NCBI GenBank assembly: GCA_949291945.1
Contig: CASEXH010000016.1
Span: 88,178-152,177 of the forward strand
Length of the DNA stretch: 64,000 nucleotides
DNA from: an uncultured Bacillota bacterium
GTDB taxonomy: Bacteria; Bacillota; Clostridia; Lachnospirales; Lachnospiraceae
Direction of reading: 5' to 3'
Shown here: positions 36,817-45,206 of the stretch, one piece after another
How the letters are laid out: each line of letters begins with the position of its first letter
Position numbering within the stretch: position 1 is the stretch's first letter
Made by a program: the position numbers and the translations under genes
Notes under the pieces: model-generated
What the model saw: only the letters and a program-made list of their open reading frames with translations
What the model was told of the DNA's origin: nothing
The model's database searches: none

Positions 36817-37482
36817 TCAAAATATAGGAAATGTACTTCGGTCCATAGGTACTCCTGCCAGTTTTACAATCCGCTCCAGGCCAATGGCCGCAATAGTCAC
36901 CACACTTTCCCCATGGATAAAATCCGTGGCGCTGACATCAAAAAGGACATTCCCCTGGGCAGGGAATTCATCGTCCCCGTCCCAGAAAAGAAAGCGTACC
37001 GGAATACATTCAAATGCTTTCAATTCATATCCTGCATCGGACCAGGGCATCTTCTTTCCTCCCAGCTTCTCACAGGCCTTAGACAGTTCTTCTACATGGC
37101 CGCTGAACATTCTGGAAAATGGTTCGGTCACTCCTTCCTGGAAGGCTTTTGAGAAAGGCGAGGTATCTTTCAGCCGGTCAAACCGCACCCAGTCATCTTT
37201 GTAATGGGCCAGGGGTGATACATAGCCAAACAGTGTATAGACATTCAGCCTTTCATAGCAGGTCACTGGATCGTGATCCTCCATGGCAATGATCTTTCCA
37301 TTTTCTTTATGAACTCCCAGCCTTCTTCCGAAATGACAGACCGTCAGCCAATCCCCTTCTTCCTTTAATTCCGGCAGCCTTTTTTTTTGTTCTTCCTGAT
37401 CCATTTGCAGGAACTTCTCTCTCCACTGTTCACACCATTTTTCGTAATTATTGGTTTCTTCCATCTGAAATTCTTCCATCAT
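36817..37482 (-). CDS. DUF3786-like protein 1
   Basis: 221 aa, soluble. It ends with the block recognised in DUF3786 proteins: MPWSDAGYELKAFECIPVRFLFWDGDDEFPAQGNVLFD. The N-terminal half is variable and acidic. Three homologues occur in this window (also 40680-41318 and 53707-54375), all within the metal/redox island, beside CooC or between sirtuins. The biochemical function is unknown. Directly upstream lies a 51-bp remnant of a sirtuin gene, so this copy once had the same sirtuin neighbour as copy 3. Start ATG 37482 follows GGAGAGAAGGG. Confidence 0.7.
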   Translation of the reverse strand: MMEEFQMEETNNYEKWCEQWREKFLQMDQEEQKKRLPELKEEGDWLTVCHFGRRLGVHKENGKIIAMEDHDPVTCYERLNVYTLFGYVSPLAHYKDDWVRFDRLKDTSPFSKAFQEGVTEPFSRMFSGHVEELSKACEKLGGKKMPWSDAGYELKAFECIPVRFLFWDGDDEFPAQGNVLFDVSATDFIHGESVVTIAAIGLERIVKLAGVPMDRSTFPIF

Positions 37483-37512
37483 TTCCCTTCTCTCCTATCT
37501 TATCCATTGTTT

Positions 37513-37563
37513 TCATTCTCCATCTCCCCGCTCTTTAGTGGACAGGCCATTGCTGGCGCCGGT
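37513..37563 (-). pseudogene. Remnant of a sirtuin gene (large internal deletion)
   Basis: Read leftward, this stretch encodes TGASNGLS joined directly to TKERGDGE-stop. In the intact sirtuin at 52872-53720 these pieces are the NAD-binding GASNGLS near residue 22 and the C-terminal KERGDGE-stop. At the DNA level, GACAGGCCATTGCTGGCGCC is identical to the intact gene and the C-terminal piece differs at about one base. About 250 codons have been lost. It precedes a DUF3786 gene, the same pairing as in the intact operon. Confidence 0.75.
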
Positions 37564-37586
37564 CTTCCTCCCCCCTCTATATTGCC

Positions 37587-38969
37587 TTAATGTCCGGCTC
37601 TCACTAAATTTTGAACAACACTGTCCTCACAGAAAACCCCTTCTTTTTTGCGCTTTGCGGTGATTTCAGCAAACTGCGGCAAATACTTTTCGTGAGCCAC
37701 CAGAAGTTCATCCAGCACCCTTCTTGCCTCCGCTCCGTCCGGTATCAGAGGATTTAATGCAAAAGCCTGCAGAAGACTCCCATAATCCCCGGTAAGAGCC
37801 GCCTGTATCGTACACTGTTCCATTGCTTTCATCATCTGCAGAAGCCCCCGGACTGCCTCCGGCATCTCTCCGTAAGCAACAGGCGACGCCCCTTTTGCAG
37901 AAATCACACAGGAAACTTCTGCACAGCAATCTTCCGGAAGACAGTTCACTGCCCCCTTATTCTCTGTATTGACCACCATAATGCTGCCTTTATCATTATG
38001 AATCGCACTGATGCATTCACATGCCGTGTCACTGTAGTATGCGCCGCCTCTCTTATTCAGTTCCGGCGGCATCGTATGCAGGGAAGGGTTTCGGTAAAGT
38101 TCAAACAAAGATTCTTCTGTCTCTAAAACCTGCTCCGCCCTGGTAGCATGGAGTTTAAAATCCTGCAGGCTGTGTTCCAGCATTTCTTCAGCGCTGAAAT
38201 AGTATCTGTGGTATCCGCAGGGGATCATATGCATAGATCTTAAAAGTTCCATATCCATGGGCTGCTGATAAATATTCACCGGAGTGCCTCCGTCTTTATC
38301 ATTGATAAACTCCAGGATCTTATCTGTAACTTCCCTGCCCTGCTTATCCCAGACCCGATGCCAATGGAAATGATTCAGGCCGCCGAAACGGTAGGTGAGT
38401 TCTCCTTCTTTTTTCCCCAGCAGGGCCGGCTCTTTCATCATGGCGATGGTTGGGACATTACATAAGCCCATACATTTTTTCCAGCCCATTTTTTCAATAA
38501 CCGCTTCTGTGACCATACCGCTTGGATTGGTAAAATTCATAAGCCATGCATCAGGGCAAAGTCTCTCCATGTCCCTGATGATTTCACTGATCACCGGAAT
38601 GGTGCGCAGCGCTTTAAAAATTCCTCCGGCACCGTTGGTTTCCTGTCCCAGCATGCCATGGAGCAGGGGAATCCTTTCATCTTTGATCCTTGCATACAAT
38701 CTTCCTACCCGAAACTGAGTAATCACGAAATCCGCATCCGGCAGTGCTTCCTTTCGATCCAATGTAGTATAGATTTTTGTTCTAAGCCCTGCCGCCTCCC
38801 ACATACGCCGGGACAGATCCCGGATAACAGACAGATGTTCTTTCCCCTCCGGGATATCCACCAACCAGATCTCATCAATGAGAAGTTCTTCACTTCTGCG
38901 TATAAATCCATTCATAAGCTCCGGGGTATAGCTGCTGCCCCCTCCTATCACTACGATCTTAAGTCCCAT
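37587..38969 (-). CDS. Glycoside hydrolase family 4 (probable 6-phospho-beta-glucosidase)
   Basis: 460 aa, NAD+- and divalent metal-dependent GH4. The Rossmann motif is KIVVIGGGSSYTPEL at the N-terminus; NFTNPSGMVTEAV, the metal-ligand Cys in GLCNVP near residue 172, and NHFHWH follow. Overall resemblance is closest to LicH/CelF-type phospho-beta-glucosidases, which cleave PTS-imported disaccharide phosphates; alpha-galactosidase-type GH4 is less likely. No PTS gene is in the window. It is divergent from the CGGC1 gene across a regulated promoter region. AAGGAG precedes the ATG. Confidence 0.87.
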   Translation of the reverse strand: MGLKIVVIGGGSSYTPELMNGFIRRSEELLIDEIWLVDIPEGKEHLSVIRDLSRRMWEAAGLRTKIYTTLDRKEALPDADFVITQFRVGRLYARIKDERIPLLHGMLGQETNGAGGIFKALRTIPVISEIIRDMERLCPDAWLMNFTNPSGMVTEAVIEKMGWKKCMGLCNVPTIAMMKEPALLGKKEGELTYRFGGLNHFHWHRVWDKQGREVTDKILEFINDKDGGTPVNIYQQPMDMELLRSMHMIPCGYHRYYFSAEEMLEHSLQDFKLHATRAEQVLETEESLFELYRNPSLHTMPPELNKRGGAYYSDTACECISAIHNDKGSIMVVNTENKGAVNCLPEDCCAEVSCVISAKGASPVAYGEMPEAVRGLLQMMKAMEQCTIQAALTGDYGSLLQAFALNPLIPDGAEARRVLDELLVAHEKYLPQFAEITAKRKKEGVFCEDSVVQNLVRAGH

Positions 38970-39016
38970 ATCATTTGCTCCTTGTTTCTTCTTCCATTCT
39001 ATTATTGTAAATATTA

Positions 39017-39085
39017 TTTTAACATCATTAGTCTAACATTGGGTTGCACATCTGTCAATATGCTGTTATAATTAAATTTACATTA
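39017..39085 (+). promoter_or_regulatory. Duplicated regulatory module, copy 1 (drives CGGC1 and araC)
   Basis: Two TAACAT direct repeats (39020-39025 and 39034-39039, 14 bp start to start) end five bases before a promoter with TTGCAC (39044-39049), 17-bp spacer and TATAAT (39067-39072). The ~69-bp stretch matches 55367-55435 almost exactly (about seven differences). Direct repeats placed against the -35 box are the typical layout of an activator site, and an AraC-type gene lies downstream. Confidence 0.75.
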
Positions 39086-39161
39086 AACTTTAAAAAATAA
39101 TATGGTTGTGGATTATGACATCAAAAGACTGAACTGCAACCAGATAAGGAGATAAGAAACT

Positions 39162-39494
39162 ATGAAAGTTGGAATTATACGTTGTATGCAGACAGAGGAT
39201 TACTGTCCCGGTACTACAGACTTTAAAGCAATTCGAGAAAGAACAGGAGTTTTTGAAGGAATAGAGGGAGAAATCGAACTGATTGGCTTTACTAACTGCG
39301 GCGGATGTCCTGGGAAAAAGGTTCCTCTCCGCATAAGAGAACTGCTCAGAAGAGGAGCCGATACCATAGCCTTCGCTTCCTGCATCCAGAAAGGAACACC
39401 CATCGGTTATCCCTGCCCTTTTGCAAAGCGAATGAGAGCCCTTGCTGAAAAAGAAACAGAGGGTAAAATCCAGATTCTGGATTTTACTCATTAA
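39162..39494 (+). CDS. CGGC-domain protein 1
   Basis: 110 aa, soluble, starting MKVGIIRCMQTEDYCPGTTD. Cysteines occur at 8, 15, 46, 49, near 73 and near 83, the middle pair in the name-giving motif NCGGCPGKK; GADTIAFASCIQKG and YPCPFAKRM follow. CGGC proteins are small putative metal-binding proteins of unknown function found in anaerobes. A second copy at 55948 differs at 10 of 110 positions by my count. AAGGAG lies before the ATG. It is probably co-transcribed with the araC gene 53 bp downstream. Confidence 0.85.
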   Translation: MKVGIIRCMQTEDYCPGTTDFKAIRERTGVFEGIEGEIELIGFTNCGGCPGKKVPLRIRELLRRGADTIAFASCIQKGTPIGYPCPFAKRMRALAEKETEGKIQILDFTH

Positions 39495-39547
39495 CATTTT
39501 TCCAAACTCAGCTATTTACTGCGAGGAAAATTAAGGGGGAACTATAT

Positions 39548-40540
39548 ATGGAACAAGAGCAGCTTTTACGAATCAAAAAAAATTTACAGGACGTTCCCAA
39601 GGGAACCCTAAAAGTTGAACACCATTTTAATGGACATACCGAAACCAATCTATTTACAGAATCCTTTCAGACCCGGACAGAGGGAAAAGGAAAAATGGCT
39701 GCCTATCAGGTATTTCCCGGTATCCAGCTCTCTTTGAATTATTCTTTGTCCGAACAAGTGTCTTTTCAGCATGAATCCCATGCGCATATACTGGAGATTA
39801 ATCATTGTCAGACCGGGCGGATCGGCTGGGATTTTAATAACGGAACTTCCGTTTATCTCGGAACCGGAGACCTGTCCCTTCACAGTATGGAGTGCTGTGC
39901 GGATTCTGTTATGATGTTTCCTCTGGGTTATTGTGAAAGTATTTCTGTCTCTATAAACCTGGAAGAACTTAAAAGGAATCCTCTTCCCATACTCCAGGAA
40001 GTTTCTATAAGCATAGAACAGTTAGACCGTAATTTCTGCCGTCCGGATAAATCCATTGCACTGCCATCTTCTCCGGCCATTGAAGGAATATTTCGTCCCT
40101 TGTATACCGTTCCAGCAGAGATTCGTCTGCCCTATTTTAAACTGAAAGTTCAGGAATTACTTTTATACCTGGGATATCTTAATCCAAACCCCTCCGGGTT
40201 GACTCAATATTGTTCCAGACAAACTGCGATGATCAAGGATATTCATACATTATTAACCGAACATCTTGATCATCGTTTTACAATCGATGAACTTTCAAAA
40301 AAATATCTGATCAATACTTCTTCCTTAAAAGAAGTATTTAAAGGCGTTTATGGACTTCCCATTGCAACTTACATGAAGGAATACCGGATTCGTAAAAGTA
40401 TGGAATTGCTAAGACAGACAGATGACAGTATTGCTGAGATTGCTGCTAAAGTCGGATATGAAAGCCAAGGGAAATTTACAAAAGCATTTAAGGATATTGC
40501 AAAGACAACACCTACTGCCTTCAGAAAAAACTTTCAATAA
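39548..40540 (+). CDS. AraC-family transcriptional regulator
   Basis: 330 aa. The N-terminal ~200 residues are an unassigned sensing domain; the C-terminal ~100 contain two helix-turn-helix motifs (FTIDELSKKYLINTSSLKEVFKGVYG and SIAEIAAKVGYESQGKFTKAFK) ending in TPTAFRKNF. The domain order resembles siderophore/PchR-type AraC regulators (HILEINHCQTGRIGWDF), which sense iron-chelators. It is a candidate activator of the two TAACAT promoters, because it sits in one of the operons they drive. AAGGGGGAACTATAT precedes the ATG. Confidence 0.88.
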   Translation: MEQEQLLRIKKNLQDVPKGTLKVEHHFNGHTETNLFTESFQTRTEGKGKMAAYQVFPGIQLSLNYSLSEQVSFQHESHAHILEINHCQTGRIGWDFNNGTSVYLGTGDLSLHSMECCADSVMMFPLGYCESISVSINLEELKRNPLPILQEVSISIEQLDRNFCRPDKSIALPSSPAIEGIFRPLYTVPAEIRLPYFKLKVQELLLYLGYLNPNPSGLTQYCSRQTAMIKDIHTLLTEHLDHRFTIDELSKKYLINTSSLKEVFKGVYGLPIATYMKEYRIRKSMELLRQTDDSIAEIAAKVGYESQGKFTKAFKDIAKTTPTAFRKNFQ

Positions 40541-40557
40541 AACAGGTTGTTATTAAG

Positions 40558-40666
40558 CCGGCGGACGTATTCAAATACCCCGGTGCAAGCATCGGGGTAT
40601 TTGACCCTTGCAGCAGGTCTACGTTCCACTCCGGTCGGTGCTCGCAAAATAATTAATATCCGCCGG
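40558..40666 (+). repeat. Intergenic hairpin repeat, copy 2, within a larger inverted repeat
   Basis: AAATACCCCG (40573-40582) pairs with CGGGGTATTT (40593-40602) around GTGCAAGCAT; this resembles the repeat at 36745. Outer arms CCGGCGGA (40558-40565) and TCCGCCGG (40659-40666) enclose the whole segment. It lies at the convergent end of araC and a DUF3786 gene, so termination of both is plausible despite the missing T tract. Confidence 0.55.
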
Positions 40667-40679
40667 CGGGATCATTGAC

Positions 40680-41318
40680 CTACATCCTTTTTATATAATC
40701 CATCACTACATCTCCAATATATGCTACGTCTTCCGCAGCATAAGCAACCGGGAAATTATCAGAAAAAAGGATCTGTGCAGAGGCGGGGAATTCTTCATCG
40801 CCCGTCCACAAAACGAAGCATAACCTTAAGTCTTCCAGAAATTGAAATTCATAAGCCATATCTCCATATTCTTTTGGAATTCCTTTCAATCCTTCCATAA
40901 CCGTTTTAAATTCTTCCAGCCGATTTCCAAACATTCTGGCCAGTCTCATGATACACCTTCCATAAAACTGACGATAGTACACTTCACCCCAGGGAAGGTC
41001 ACGATAGGAAAGAAGATTTCCTGTAGCCCTCATATGATCTCCTTCTGTAAAATAGCGGAGCAGCAGTATTTTTGCATGGATATCACTGCATAGAACTGCC
41101 TGGCTGTCCTCTTCATCCAGACAATGGATCTCCAGGTCCGGATGGCTGACTGTATAGTTTTTCTCCATAAATTTCACCTGAAAAAGCCCGGTATTTTCAT
41201 CAAATGGAACTTCCAGATGCCGGCTGATATCCCTTGGATCCATTTTCTGATATTCCGCAAGGTAATGATGATAGGGCTGCATTTCCAGATTATGTTTTTC
41301 ATATTGTTGCTGTAACAT
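40680..41318 (-). CDS. DUF3786-like protein 2
   Basis: ~212 aa. The C-terminal block YGDMAYEFQFLEDLRLCFVLWTGDEEFPASAQILFSD gives the DUF3786 match; the N-terminal half includes HYLAEYQKMDPRDISRHL, also family-like. I start at the ATG at 41318 preceded by AGGAGGAGACAA; a longer frame would overlap cooC. It is 10 bp after the cooC-like gene and surely co-transcribed with it, which suggests a link to Ni-, corrinoid- or Fe-S-dependent metabolism. Confidence 0.78.
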   Translation of the reverse strand: MLQQQYEKHNLEMQPYHHYLAEYQKMDPRDISRHLEVPFDENTGLFQVKFMEKNYTVSHPDLEIHCLDEEDSQAVLCSDIHAKILLLRYFTEGDHMRATGNLLSYRDLPWGEVYYRQFYGRCIMRLARMFGNRLEEFKTVMEGLKGIPKEYGDMAYEFQFLEDLRLCFVLWTGDEEFPASAQILFSDNFPVAYAAEDVAYIGDVVMDYIKRM

Positions 41319-41328
41319 TTGTCTCCTC

Positions 41329-42081
41329 CTATACGAAAGAAAGCAGAAATTCCGCCAAACCTTCAATAGGTTCCGGTTTTTCAGACAGTTCTTTTCCTGT
41401 CAGTCCCTCATTCATGATTTTTGAATCTGCTTCAAGGCAAGCTGCAACCTGTTCAGGCTTCCATACATTTTCATACAACATTTTCCGATTGTCTTCGGTG
41501 ACCTTATTAAAGATGTAATAAAACGGCTTTCCAATGCTCTCGGCCAATTCTCCAACTTTCTTAGAAAGCTGGAGGGATTCGTAAGAAGGATCTACGATCA
41601 TAAGCACCAAATCCACGCCATTATCAATTCCCCTGCCGAAATGTTCCACCCCTGCTTCCATATCAAGAAGGGCAAACTGGTCTTCAGTCAGCCGCAGGTT
41701 CTGGACAAACTGTGTCATGACTGTTCCCATGGCACAGGAACATCCCTCATTGGCCTGATGGATTTTCCCGCTGATCATCAGTTTCACCCCGTCTTTCAGA
41801 CTGTAATACTTTTCCGGAATATCCTTCAGAGTCCAGGTTTCCCGAAAGAACTGATGGGTAAACTTCGACAGCATCATATCATTCAATACATTTTCTTTCC
41901 CGCCAAAATATCCGGTAAAGTCTCCCGGAAGATCCATACCCAGCTGCCGGTGAAGTCCATAGTTTGATTCATCGGAATCAATTACCAGAACCTCTTTTTC
42001 CCGTCTGGCCAGAGCTTTGGCCAGCAGGCTGGTTATTGTACTTTTTCCGCAGCCGCCTTTTCCGCATATTGTTATCTTCAT
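41329..42081 (-). CDS. cooC: CooC-type nickel-handling ATPase
   Basis: ~250-aa MinD/CooC-family P-loop ATPase with the deviant Walker A CGKGGCGKSTITS at residues 6-17, the switch VLVIDSDESNYGLHRQLG, and the metal-binding Cys114-x-Cys116 in NEGCSCAMGT, the feature that separates CooC from MinD. CooC proteins load nickel into carbon monoxide dehydrogenase; no CODH gene is in this window. The start at 42081 follows AAGGAGATATGCAG. A truncated second cooC-like gene lies just upstream. Confidence 0.88.
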   Translation of the reverse strand: MKITICGKGGCGKSTITSLLAKALARREKEVLVIDSDESNYGLHRQLGMDLPGDFTGYFGGKENVLNDMMLSKFTHQFFRETWTLKDIPEKYYSLKDGVKLMISGKIHQANEGCSCAMGTVMTQFVQNLRLTEDQFALLDMEAGVEHFGRGIDNGVDLVLMIVDPSYESLQLSKKVGELAESIGKPFYYIFNKVTEDNRKMLYENVWKPEQVAACLEADSKIMNEGLTGKELSEKPEPIEGLAEFLLSFV

Positions 42082-42101
42082 CTGCATATCTCCTTATCTT
42101 A

Positions 42102-42308
42102 TTATTTTTGTTCTATCTCTTCCAGATACAATTCCGGAACAACTCCTTCCGGAATCGTAAATCCGCATTGATCGCACACACTGTCTCCTATAGTCTGACC
42201 ATCTCTCTCAAACACTTCAATTCCATCTTTTGCTCCGCATTTCGGGCAGTCAATTTCTTTGATCACTGTCATTTTCCGGATATCCTGGCAATCTGCAAAT
42301 GCAATCAT
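42102..42308 (-). CDS. Small zinc-ribbon protein
   Basis: 68 aa with two CxxC knuckles, CPKCGAKDGIEVF and CDQCGF, 22 residues apart: a zinc-ribbon or rubredoxin-like fold. It starts 20 bp upstream of cooC, on the same strand, behind GCAGGTGAAAAA. No specific function can be assigned; the position suggests metal-cluster maturation. Confidence 0.65.
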   Translation of the reverse strand: MIAFADCQDIRKMTVIKEIDCPKCGAKDGIEVFERDGQTIGDSVCDQCGFTIPEGVVPELYLEEIEQK

Positions 42309-42349
42309 TTTTTCACCTGCTTTCTGCGAAATTCGCCTTTACTGATTTT

Positions 42350-42467
42350 TTACATTAACATGGCATCAAAGGTTTCTTTGATCTGCCGGATTTCATCGGT
42401 AGCTGCCTTGCACTGCCGAGACCGTTGTCTTTCCCACACCGCCTTTTCCAGTTACTGCAATCTTCAT
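42350..42467 (-). pseudogene. Truncated remnant of a second cooC-like gene
   Basis: From an ATG at 42467 with AAGGAG before it, the frame reads MKIAVTGKGGVGKTTVSA, a clear CooC/MinD start, then loses phase; in another frame the last residues ATDEIRQIKETFDAML run into a stop at 42350-42352, looking like the C-terminus of the same protein. The 118-nt unit is what remains after a deletion of roughly 200 codons. Confidence 0.7.
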
Positions 42468-42512
42468 GAATCTACTCCTTTGCTCATATAACCAGTTTTT
42501 CTATGATCCCTT

Positions 42513-42839
42513 TTAAGGTTTGCTTCTTTCATACAGATGTTCACAGCCCTGTTCCATGATCCTGTTTACATGGCTGTCGTTCAGTCGATAACAGATTTCT
42601 TTTCCCTTTCTTCTCCTTTCCACCAACCCATTCATACGTAAAATCCGGAATTGATGTGAAACAGCTGCCTCTGTCATATCAAGCAGATCTGCCACCTGTC
42701 TGACACACATTTCTTTATCCGATATCAGGAAGAGGATCTTAACACGGGTAGGGTCGCTCAATGCCCGGAAGAATTGGGCCAGCTCATCTGGCCTCTTTTC
42801 CACCTGTGAAATATTTTTTAAATCAGGATCCTTTTCCAT
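42513..42839 (-). CDS. ArsR/SmtB-family metalloregulator
   Basis: 108 aa winged helix. The recognition region is EMCVRQVADLLDMTEAAVSHQFRILRMNGLVERR; it carries a Cys in the helix preceding recognition, as in the ELCVCDL metal site, and the C-terminal helix DSHVNRIMEQGCEHLYE has His/Glu/Cys residues suited to the Zn alpha-5 site. It follows the P-type ATPase by 41 bp in the same operon and is the natural repressor of it; the 24-bp palindrome at 45083 is its likely operator. Confidence 0.88.
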   Translation of the reverse strand: MEKDPDLKNISQVEKRPDELAQFFRALSDPTRVKILFLISDKEMCVRQVADLLDMTEAAVSHQFRILRMNGLVERRRKGKEICYRLNDSHVNRIMEQGCEHLYERSKP

Positions 42840-42880
42840 TGGTTCAGTCCTTTCCTGTTATATCATTGATTAACATAGTT

Positions 42881-44767
42881 CTATAATTTTTTCACGAAAA
42901 GAGCCCTTATCGCATTCAGTACGGCAATGATCATCACACCCACATCTGCAAAAATTGCCAGCCACATATTTGCGATTCCCAATGCTCCCAGCACCAGGCA
43001 GATCAGCTTAACACCGATTGCAAACACGATATTCTGATATACGATCCCCAGGCACTTCCGGGAAATTTTGATTGCTTTGGATATCTGCATGGGATCATCG
43101 TCCATCAGCACTACATCTGCCGCCTCGATGGCCGCATCAGATCCCATAGCTCCCATAGCGATTCCGATATCTGCCCGTCCCAGCACCGGGGCGTCATTGA
43201 TCCCGTCGCCAACAAAGGCCAGTTTAGCTTTTTCCGGTTTGATCTTTAAGAGGTCTTCCACCTTCTCTACTTTATCCGCCGGAAGCAGTTCACTGTACAC
43301 ATCATCCAGCCCCAGCGCATCTGCCACCTGGTCGGCCACCTTTTTGGCGTCTCCTGTGAGCATGACAGTTTTATGGACACCAGCCTTCTTCAGCGCCTGA
43401 ATAGCTTCCCTGGAATGTGGCTTCACAATATCGGAGATCACGATATGCCCGGCATATTCTCCATCTATAGCCATATGGATGATGGTTCCTGTAGCATGGC
43501 AATTAATATAAGGGACGCCGATGTGCTTCATCAGCTTATCATTTCCTGCCGCTACTTTTTTGCCGTCTACCGTGGCAATCACGCCGTTCCCGCTGATCTC
43601 CTGAATATCTGTCACCCGGGAACGGTCAAGTTCTTTTCCATAGGCTTTCTGCAGGCTCTTGCTGATAGGATGGGAAGATGCGCTCTCGGCCAGGGCTGCG
43701 TATTCGATCAGCTTGGCGTCCTCCAGTTCATTATGGTGGACGCCATTTACCTCAAATACTCCCTGGGTCAGGGTTCCTGTCTTATCAAATACTACAATTT
43801 TTGTCTGGGAAAGGATTTCCAGGTAGTTGGAACCTTTCACCAGAACTCCTGCTTTGCTTGCTCCGCCGATCCCGGCAAAGAAGCTTAAAGGAATACTGAT
43901 CACCAGTGCACAGGGACAGCTGATCACCAGGAAGGTAAGCGCCCGATAGATCCAGCTTTCCCAGTCAGGCGCCAGACCCAGACCCAACATCCGCACCAGA
44001 GGCGGCAGGAAGGCCAGTGCCAGAGCCGCATAGCAGACCGCCGGTGTATAAACTCTGGCAAATCTGGAAATAAAATCTTCAGACTTGGATTTTCTGGAAC
44101 TGGCGTTTTCTACCAGATCCAGAATTTTGGATACGGTAGATTCCCCAAATTCTTTCGTGGTCTGGATCTTCAATACACCAGTCATATTGATACAGCCGCT
44201 GATGATCTCATCTCCTGTTTTTGCGTCTCTTGGAAGGCTCTCGCCAGTCAGTGCGCTGGTATTCAGGGAAGAAGCGCCTTCCACTATCACACCGTCGATG
44301 GGCACTTTTTCTCCCGGCTGCACCACAATGACACTGCCGATCCCCACCTCATCGGGATCTACTTTTTCCAGTTTCCCATTCCGCTCCATATTGGCATAAT
44401 CCGGGCGGATGTCCATCAGTTCGCTGATGTTCCGGCGGCTTTTTCCCACAGCATAGCTTTGGAACCACTCGCCGATCTGATAAAACAGCATAACAGCAAT
44501 TGCTTCCGTATAATCCCCGCTCTTTTCATAGAGAGCAAGGGCGATGGCTCCAATGGTGGCCACTGCCATCAGAAAGCTTTCATCAAATACCTGGCGGTTT
44601 TTGATCCCTTTCAGAGCTTTCAGCAAAATGTCATATCCGATCACCAGATAGGGGATCAGATAAAGCACAAACCGTATCCATCCTTCCACCGGGGCAAAAT
44701 TCAGGGCCGCCAGAAGAACCGCTGCGATCAGGATACGGGCAAGCATTTTTTTCTGTTTCTTGTTCAT
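42881..44767 (-). CDS. Heavy-metal P1B-type ATPase (Zn/Cd efflux, CadA/ZntA-like)
   Basis: 628 aa with eight membrane segments. CPC metal site in LVISCPCALVISIP, phosphorylation motif FDKTGTLTQG, HP motif ESASSHPISKSL and GDGINDAPVLGRADIG are all intact. The CPC site with this layout and the ArsR partner favour Zn2+/Cd2+ (P1B-2) export. It lacks the usual N-terminal HMA domain, which is instead encoded as a separate 72-aa protein upstream. GAGGAGG precedes the ATG. Confidence 0.92.
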   Translation of the reverse strand: MNKKQKKMLARILIAAVLLAALNFAPVEGWIRFVLYLIPYLVIGYDILLKALKGIKNRQVFDESFLMAVATIGAIALALYEKSGDYTEAIAVMLFYQIGEWFQSYAVGKSRRNISELMDIRPDYANMERNGKLEKVDPDEVGIGSVIVVQPGEKVPIDGVIVEGASSLNTSALTGESLPRDAKTGDEIISGCINMTGVLKIQTTKEFGESTVSKILDLVENASSRKSKSEDFISRFARVYTPAVCYAALALAFLPPLVRMLGLGLAPDWESWIYRALTFLVISCPCALVISIPLSFFAGIGGASKAGVLVKGSNYLEILSQTKIVVFDKTGTLTQGVFEVNGVHHNELEDAKLIEYAALAESASSHPISKSLQKAYGKELDRSRVTDIQEISGNGVIATVDGKKVAAGNDKLMKHIGVPYINCHATGTIIHMAIDGEYAGHIVISDIVKPHSREAIQALKKAGVHKTVMLTGDAKKVADQVADALGLDDVYSELLPADKVEKVEDLLKIKPEKAKLAFVGDGINDAPVLGRADIGIAMGAMGSDAAIEAADVVLMDDDPMQISKAIKISRKCLGIVYQNIVFAIGVKLICLVLGALGIANMWLAIFADVGVMIIAVLNAIRALFVKKL

Positions 44768-44837
44768 GTTCGTCCTCCTCTATGAAAAACACCCGGTCAG
44801 ACGGCTTGCTTTCCGGGTGCTTCCTTTTTACTGAGTT

Positions 44838-45056
44838 TTAAATATAAACCTCGCAGTCGTCTTCTACTTTCTTGCAGTTTTTGCGGACCTGCTGCATCAC
44901 TTCCTTTGGATTCTGCCCCTCTTCAAACTCCACGTTCATCTTCAGCATCATGAAGTTCACGCTGGCGTCCTTTACTCCGGCCGTATGCTTTGCGGCATTT
45001 TCCATTTTGTTGGCACAATTGGCACAGTCCACATCAATCCTATAACTCTTCTTCAT
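44838..45056 (-). CDS. Stand-alone heavy-metal-associated (HMA) domain protein
   Basis: 72 aa, ferredoxin-like HMA fold with the metal-binding DCANCANKME loop (CxxC) and the typical beta-strands VKDASVNFMMLKMNVEF. It equals the missing N-terminal domain of the downstream P-type ATPase (70-bp gap) and probably delivers metal to it. First gene of the zinc-efflux operon. Confidence 0.88.
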   Translation of the reverse strand: MKKSYRIDVDCANCANKMENAAKHTAGVKDASVNFMMLKMNVEFEEGQNPKEVMQQVRKNCKKVEDDCEVYI

Positions 45057-45082
45057 TTTTAAAACCCTCTCTGTCTTTTATT

Positions 45083-45106
45083 ACGATTAAACATTTTCTT
45101 AATCGT
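45083..45106. promoter_or_regulatory. Palindromic operator of the HMA/P-ATPase/ArsR operon
   Basis: ACGATTAA (45083-45090) and TTAATCGT (45099-45106) are perfect inverted arms around an 8-bp spacer, covering the predicted transcription start. The same 8-8-8 architecture and core ATTAA-N8-TTAAT occurs at 49401-49424 before feoA. Confidence 0.7.
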
Positions 45107-45113
45107 TATATTC

Positions 45114-45142
45114 ATCATATCTGCTTTCTTTCCCAGGGTCAA
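45114..45142 (-). promoter_or_regulatory. Promoter of the zinc-efflux operon
   Basis: Minus strand TTGACC (45137-45142), 17-bp spacer, TATGAT (45114-45119); the operator begins eight bases downstream of the -10 box. Confidence 0.75.
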
Positions 45143-45206
45143 CCTCTTTGGAACACATCCTTCCGTTTGGGCAAACAGTTCTGCTGATCGGGCAAAATTA
45201 TCATGG

